In this document: piece by piece, positions 59,994-64,000 of the stretch
Position numbering within the stretch: position 1 is the first letter of the stretch
Layout of the letters: each line of letters begins with the position of its first letter
NCBI GenBank assembly: GCA_051251645.1
Contig: JBPOEY010000001.1
Coordinates: 372,001 to 436,000 of the forward strand
Length of the DNA stretch: 64,000 nt
Reading direction: 5' to 3'
Source of the DNA: Litorimonas sp051251645
GTDB taxonomy: Bacteria; Pseudomonadota; Alphaproteobacteria; Caulobacterales; Maricaulaceae
Position numbers and translations under genes: made by a program
Notes under the pieces: model-generated
What the model was told of the DNA's origin: nothing
Databases searched by the model: none
The model's input: only the letters and a program-made list of their open reading frames with translations

Positions 59994-60038
59994 GCGCTCA
60001 GTTTAGCGCCATCAAAAGCGCGCATTGGATTTGAATTA

Positions 60039-61943
60039 ATGGTCGATACGCCTCTTTTGGACACCGTCACATTGCCCGCTGACACGCGGGATTTTACCCG
60101 TGCGCAGATTAAGCAATTGGCCGACGAAGTTCGCACCGAAGTGATTGACGCTGTGTCTGTAACAGGCGGGCATCTCGGCGCGGGTCTGGGTGTGGTCGAA
60201 TTGACCGTCGCGATCCATCATGTGTTTAACACGCCGGATGATAAGCTGATCTGGGATGTCGGCCATCAATGCTACCCGCATAAAGTGCTGACCGGACGTC
60301 GTGAGCGTATGCGGACGATCCGCAAAGGTGGCGGCCTGTCTGGTTTCACCAAGCGCGCAGAATCTGAGTATGATCCGTTTGGGGCCGCGCACAGCTCGAC
60401 CTCCATTAGTGCGGGTATGGGATTTGCCGTCGCTCGCGATCTAGATGGTCGAGACAATAATGTTGTGTCCGTCATTGGTGATGGGTCGATTACGGCGGGC
60501 ATGGCCTATGAGGCGATGAATAATGCGGGCGCGTCGGACAGTCGCCAGATCGTCATCCTGAATGACAATGACATGTCAATCGCTCCGCCCGTCGGCGCGA
60601 TGAGCCATCTGCTCTCGCGCACCGTGTCCAGCGGCGGTTACCAAGCCCTGCGCGGCACAGCCAAGGCGCTCGTCAAAGATGCTCCGCGTCCGATTAAAAA
60701 CACCGCTAAAAAAGTCGAAGAATATACACGCGGCATGTTTATGGGCGGCACGTGGTTCGAAGAACTGGGCTTTCAATATGTCGGCCCCGTCGATGGTCAC
60801 GACTTAGATGCCCTGATCCCCGTGCTCGAAAATGTGCGCGATATGAAGACGGGTCCGGTGTTGATCCATGTCGTGACGCAAAAGGGCAAAGGCTATGCGC
60901 CGGCGGAGAACTCCGCCGACAAATATCACGGTGTGTCCAAATTTAATGTGGTCACGGGCGAGCAGTCTAAGTCGATCCCGAACGCGCCGAGCTATACCAA
61001 AGTCTTCGCGAATAGCTTGATCCATGAAGCCCGTAAGGACGATAAAGTCGTCGGGATCACGGCGGCCATGCCCGGCGGCACAGGCATGAAGGAATTCGGC
61101 CAAGTCTTCCCAGACCGCATGTTTGATGTCGGGATTGCCGAACAACATGCGGTGACCTTTGCGGGCGGTTTGGCCGCGGACGGGTATAAACCGTTCTGCG
61201 CGATTTATTCGACGTTTTTGCAACGGGGTTATGACCAAGTCGTGCATGATATCTGCATCCAAAACTTGCCCGTGCGCTTTGCGATGGACCGCGCCGGATT
61301 GGTCGGGGCCGACGGCCCGACCCATGCGGGCGCGTTCGATATCGCTTACCTCGGCTGTTTGCCCAATATGGTGCTGATGGCGGCGGCGGATGAGGTCGAA
61401 TTGGCCCGTATGGTCGCGACAGCAGTCGCGCGCGATGACGGCCCAACGGCGTTCCGCTATGCGCGCGGCGAAGCGACAGGCATTGAAATTCCCGAAGATC
61501 CACAGCCGCTTGAAATCGGCAAAGGCCGGGTCATTCGTGAAGGCAGCCAAGTGGCTATTTTCTCTTATGGCACGCGTTTGGGCGAGTCGTTGTTAGCCGC
61601 TGAGCGGCTCGAGAGTCACGGTCTCTCGACAACCGTGGCGGATGCGCGTTTCGCCAAGCCACTGGACAGTGAATTGCTGCACCGCTTGGCGCGCGAGCAC
61701 GAAGTGCTGATCACGATCGAAGAAGGCTCCGTCGGCGGCTTTGGCGCGTTCTGCCTGCATGATCTCTCCGCGTCTGGCGCGCTCGATAATGGCGTGAAAA
61801 TCCGTACCATGACTTTGCCCGACACGTTCATCGATCAAGATACACCGGAGAAAATGTATCAGCAAGCCGGCCTCGACGCCGACGCGATTGTTGAGCGCGT
61901 CTTTGCCGCGCTGGGACGTGAGGCTGGGGTCAAGCGGGCTTAG
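60039..61943 (+). CDS. dxs: 1-deoxy-D-xylulose-5-phosphate synthase
   Basis: 634 residues, full length. TPP-binding motif GDGSITAGMAYEAMNNAG … NDNDMSI, catalytic region HQCYPHKVLTGRR and AHSSTSISAGMG; C-terminal transketolase domain with GIAEQHAVTFAGGLA and DRAGLVGADGPTHAG. Condenses pyruvate and glyceraldehyde-3-phosphate, the first step of the MEP pathway that feeds IspA. Confidence 0.97.
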   Translation: MVDTPLLDTVTLPADTRDFTRAQIKQLADEVRTEVIDAVSVTGGHLGAGLGVVELTVAIHHVFNTPDDKLIWDVGHQCYPHKVLTGRRERMRTIRKGGGLSGFTKRAESEYDPFGAAHSSTSISAGMGFAVARDLDGRDNNVVSVIGDGSITAGMAYEAMNNAGASDSRQIVILNDNDMSIAPPVGAMSHLLSRTVSSGGYQALRGTAKALVKDAPRPIKNTAKKVEEYTRGMFMGGTWFEELGFQYVGPVDGHDLDALIPVLENVRDMKTGPVLIHVVTQKGKGYAPAENSADKYHGVSKFNVVTGEQSKSIPNAPSYTKVFANSLIHEARKDDKVVGITAAMPGGTGMKEFGQVFPDRMFDVGIAEQHAVTFAGGLAADGYKPFCAIYSTFLQRGYDQVVHDICIQNLPVRFAMDRAGLVGADGPTHAGAFDIAYLGCLPNMVLMAAADEVELARMVATAVARDDGPTAFRYARGEATGIEIPEDPQPLEIGKGRVIREGSQVAIFSYGTRLGESLLAAERLESHGLSTTVADARFAKPLDSELLHRLAREHEVLITIEEGSVGGFGAFCLHDLSASGALDNGVKIRTMTLPDTFIDQDTPEKMYQQAGLDADAIVERVFAALGREAGVKRA

Positions 61944-61945
61944 GC

Positions 61946-62851
61946 TTAATTCAAAGCTGTGACGGGACGATCACCGACTAACTGATCTCGTTTCGGCTTT
62001 AACGCATCGCCTAACCACCGCATTAAAGCCCGGACTTTTGGCGTTTCGCGCAGGTCGGGGTGGGTCAAAACCCAAAGCTCATAAAATTGTTGCGGTGTGT
62101 CAGAACAAACCCTGACGAGGCGCGGATCAGGGTCGGCCATAAAACAAGCCAGTCGACCCAAGCCCAACCCGGTTGCGACAGCCTGATAGCGCGAGACAAT
62201 GTCACCAATGACGAACCCGACAGGCGCTTTCGGGAAGGGGGATTGGGCCAGCCAGTCCGGGGCGTGCGCTGCACCGCTCTGTGGCTCCGTGGCATTGGAT
62301 ATCCACCGCAAGTCCTCAACCTCGGTCGCGGCGATATAGTCGCGATTGGCATAAAAACTCAGTCCGACGGTGGAAATCATACGCCCAACAAGGTGCGGGT
62401 CCGGATTGATTTGACCGCGCACCACCACATCCGCCTGACCGCGATCCAAATCGGCAAACGCGTCAGACCCGGCGACGGTCAATTGGATGTCGGGATGGGT
62501 CGCGGCGAAGGCGGCAATGTCCGCCATCAGAACGAATTGGAGGAAGGCCTGTGGGACGGAGAGGCTAAGCGGGCCGGATAGGCCGTCGGTGGCCCCGCGT
62601 TCCAAACGTCTTGCGGCAAAATCGAGGGCCTCGATTTGTTCCGCGATGGCGACGCGCTGTCGCCCATAATCACTAACTTGATAGGCGCGGTCGACTCGAT
62701 TGAAAATAGTCGCGGCTTGACCCGCCTCAAGGCTTGCGAGGCGCCGTGAAACAGTGGTGTGCGTGACGCCAAGCTTGTCTGCTGCGGCCCGCAATGTGCC
62801 GCTGCGATGGATCGCGAGAACCAAGCGGTGTTCATCCCAGTCCCGCATCAT
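61946..62851 (-). CDS. LysR-family transcriptional regulator
   Basis: 301 residues from ATG 62851 (AAAGGAG RBS; the adjacent ATG 62848 is equally likely). Winged HTH (LRAAADKLGVTHTTVSRRLASLEAG) and LysR substrate-binding domain (GPLSLSVPQAFLQFVLM … GLGLGRLACFM). Divergent from the lipoprotein gene (114 bp), which is its probable target. The pair interrupts the usual dxs-tlyA neighbourhood. Confidence 0.9.
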   Translation of the reverse strand: MMRDWDEHRLVLAIHRSGTLRAAADKLGVTHTTVSRRLASLEAGQAATIFNRVDRAYQVSDYGRQRVAIAEQIEALDFAARRLERGATDGLSGPLSLSVPQAFLQFVLMADIAAFAATHPDIQLTVAGSDAFADLDRGQADVVVRGQINPDPHLVGRMISTVGLSFYANRDYIAATEVEDLRWISNATEPQSGAAHAPDWLAQSPFPKAPVGFVIGDIVSRYQAVATGLGLGRLACFMADPDPRLVRVCSDTPQQFYELWVLTHPDLRETPKVRALMRWLGDALKPKRDQLVGDRPVTALN

Positions 62852-62965
62852 CACAGCTCCTTTGGAACGTTCGCGCACCAATGATCGACAGAAACAAAAC
62901 TATTCCATCCACCTATCCGGAATTACTTATGATCTGTAACGAAATAATTCCAAGAGGTCTTTCCA

Positions 62966-63778
62966 ATGAAGTCAATCACGATCACGGCACTGCTCACGTC
63001 TAGCCTGCTCGGCTCCGCAGTGATGATGACAGCGTGCCAAAGCAGCGCGACAGCGTCCGCGCCGTCACAAAGCGCGAAGATGACGCCCGTTGCGAAGACG
63101 ACCGCGCAGCCTGTCACGCTTGATCTGAAAGCCGGGCAAGTCTTGCAATTGGCGATGCCCAAAGCGCGAGCCGGTAACGCCGCGAAAGCCGCCCGTCAGG
63201 CCTATTATGCCGACGCGATTACGCTGGCGGAGCAGTTCGGAGATGAGCGCCTGGGTGGGCTAAGTGTGACAGAGACCGTTGTCGGTAAGGCCAAACCATC
63301 AGCCTTGGTGTTTTACGCCTTCCCCGATGAGGCGTCCCGAGACCGCTTTGAGGCCCATCCCGATTGGCCCGGATATAAGGCGCAACGGCCGGATGGCTGG
63401 GATGCGTTGATGATCTACTCGACCACGATAACCGAGGATCTGACGCTGCAGTTTAATCCTGACAAGCATTACACGTTGGCGGTCGCTTGGACGAACCCGG
63501 AAAACCCGGACGATTATGCGACGTATCTGGACGGTGTCGAGACTGATTTTGATCGGGTCGGCGCGCGCTTTATGCATGAGTTCAAAGACATCGGCTATGA
63601 AACGAACAATGATCCCAATGTCACAGCGCCGACGCAATTGACCCTGGTTGAATGGGACACGCGCGAAGGTCTGATGTCTTTGCTGGGGGGCGAAGCCTAT
63701 AAAGCGAACGCGGATTATTTCCAGCGCGGCGTCGCTGAGTTTCAGTTCTACCGATTGGAAGTCCCAAAATCGTCCTAA
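62966..63778 (+). CDS. Lipoprotein with two DUF1330-like ferredoxin-fold halves
   Basis: 270 residues. Lipobox VMMTAC with Cys24. Two similar halves can be seen, each with strands and a helix around ALVFYAFPDEASRDRFEAHPDWPGY and LTLVEWDTREGLMSLLGGEAYKA (both under the dimeric alpha/beta-barrel pattern), i.e. a tandem DUF1330/ABM-like arrangement. Function unknown. Likely controlled by the divergent LysR regulator. Confidence 0.65.
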   Translation: MKSITITALLTSSLLGSAVMMTACQSSATASAPSQSAKMTPVAKTTAQPVTLDLKAGQVLQLAMPKARAGNAAKAARQAYYADAITLAEQFGDERLGGLSVTETVVGKAKPSALVFYAFPDEASRDRFEAHPDWPGYKAQRPDGWDALMIYSTTITEDLTLQFNPDKHYTLAVAWTNPENPDDYATYLDGVETDFDRVGARFMHEFKDIGYETNNDPNVTAPTQLTLVEWDTREGLMSLLGGEAYKANADYFQRGVAEFQFYRLEVPKSS

Positions 63779-63804
63779 CCGCTTCCCCGGTTATTTGGAC
63801 GAGT

Positions 63805-63839
63805 GTCTGCGCCCTGAGATTATCATGCAGGGCGCAGAC
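63805..63839. terminator. Perfect stem-loop after the lipoprotein gene
   Basis: GTCTGCGCCCTG (63805-63816) pairs with CAGGGCGCAGAC (63828-63839), 12 bp, 11-nt loop. No T-tract follows, so it is either a weak or Rho-assisted terminator or an RNA-stabilising hairpin. Confidence 0.6.
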
Positions 63840-63853
63840 TGCTATGCGCCCTT

Positions 63854-64000
63854 ATGCGCGCTGACCTTTATCTTGTTGAACACGGCCATTTTGATAGCCG
63901 CGCGCGGGCACAAGCCGCGATCAAGGCGGGCCTCGTCAAGGTCGGCGGGCGGGTTTTGAAAAAGCCGTCAGCCAACATCCCCGAGGGCGCGCGGGTCACG
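63854..64000 (+). CDS. tlyA: TlyA-family rRNA methyltransferase, N-terminal part
   Basis: Frame opens at ATG 63854 and leaves the window. The first 49 residues are an S4 RNA-binding domain typical of TlyA: RADLYLVEHGHFDSRARAQAAI, KAGLVKVGGRVLKKPSANI. TlyA 2'-O-methylates 16S/23S rRNA cytidines. dxs-tlyA adjacency is common in alphaproteobacteria, which supports the call. Confidence 0.85.
   Translation, partial: MRADLYLVEHGHFDSRARAQAAIKAGLVKVGGRVLKKPSANIPEGARVT

Noticed and set aside
1..64000. CRISPR array, tRNA or rRNA genes
   Set aside because: No regularly spaced short repeats and no convincing cloverleaf with acceptor and T-arm were found by reading; a GGGTTCGACCC in repeat C is a hairpin of that element, not a tRNA arm.

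Overview
The window is chromosomal DNA from an alphaproteobacterium, most probably a marine, prosthecate-type member of the Hyphomonadaceae/Maricaulales-Caulobacterales. This rests on lineage-typical families (TIGR02301, DUF1489, a CysQ-like phosphatase carrying DUF4170), the gene order xseB-ispA-dxs-(tlyA), clpS-clpA adjacency, a large TonB receptor and high-GC codon use. It is an inference from gene content; no rRNA gene is present.

Layout. 1-9.3 kb is an accessory polymorphic-toxin locus: the end of an AraC regulator, a small secreted protein, a Sec-exported Rhs/YD-repeat protein split by an in-frame stop, its AT-rich C-terminal tip, a small membrane protein (likely immunity), and then two partial Rhs copies with further tip, immunity and lipoprotein genes and decayed remnants. 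9-13 kb is a patchwork of small genes: two coupled membrane-anchored paralogues (one frameshifted), a host-attachment-like protein, a winged-helix pseudogene and an XRE/membrane-protein pair. 13-18.7 kb holds a GH16 lipoprotein, an FAD monooxygenase, a DsbA-like protein, an MDR dehydrogenase and an SDR. 18.7-23.4 kb is an island with an AT-rich membrane protein and a response regulator/HWE kinase pair, each bounded by repeats. One repeat family (three copies in the window, the third at 53.7-54.2 kb on the minus strand) looks like a structured RNA or leader of about 380-470 nt.

25.9-33.9 kb is a seven-gene minus-strand operon that is the best candidate for an undescribed system. It encodes a lipoprotein with MORN-like repeats, a periplasmic protein, two VWA proteins with MotB/ExbD-like N-terminal anchors, an ExbB/TolQ/MotA-like proton channel, a membrane-anchored formylglycine-generating-enzyme-like protein with repeats, and a low-complexity secreted protein. 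The arrangement suggests a proton-driven envelope machine.

From 34 kb on the content is mainly housekeeping: ABC exporter, CysQ-DUF4170 fusion, TldE/PmbA, MAPEG, FrnE-like protein, cyclophilin, TonB receptor, PanC, a D,D-carboxypeptidase, ClpS/ClpA, a META lipoprotein, NUDIX, SRAP/HMCES, YihY, YaaA, a GlcD-like oxidase, Sua5, signal peptidase I, XseB, IspA, DXS, a LysR regulator and the start of TlyA. A second repeat cluster lies at 53.7-54.6 kb. No tRNA, rRNA or CRISPR array was recognised.
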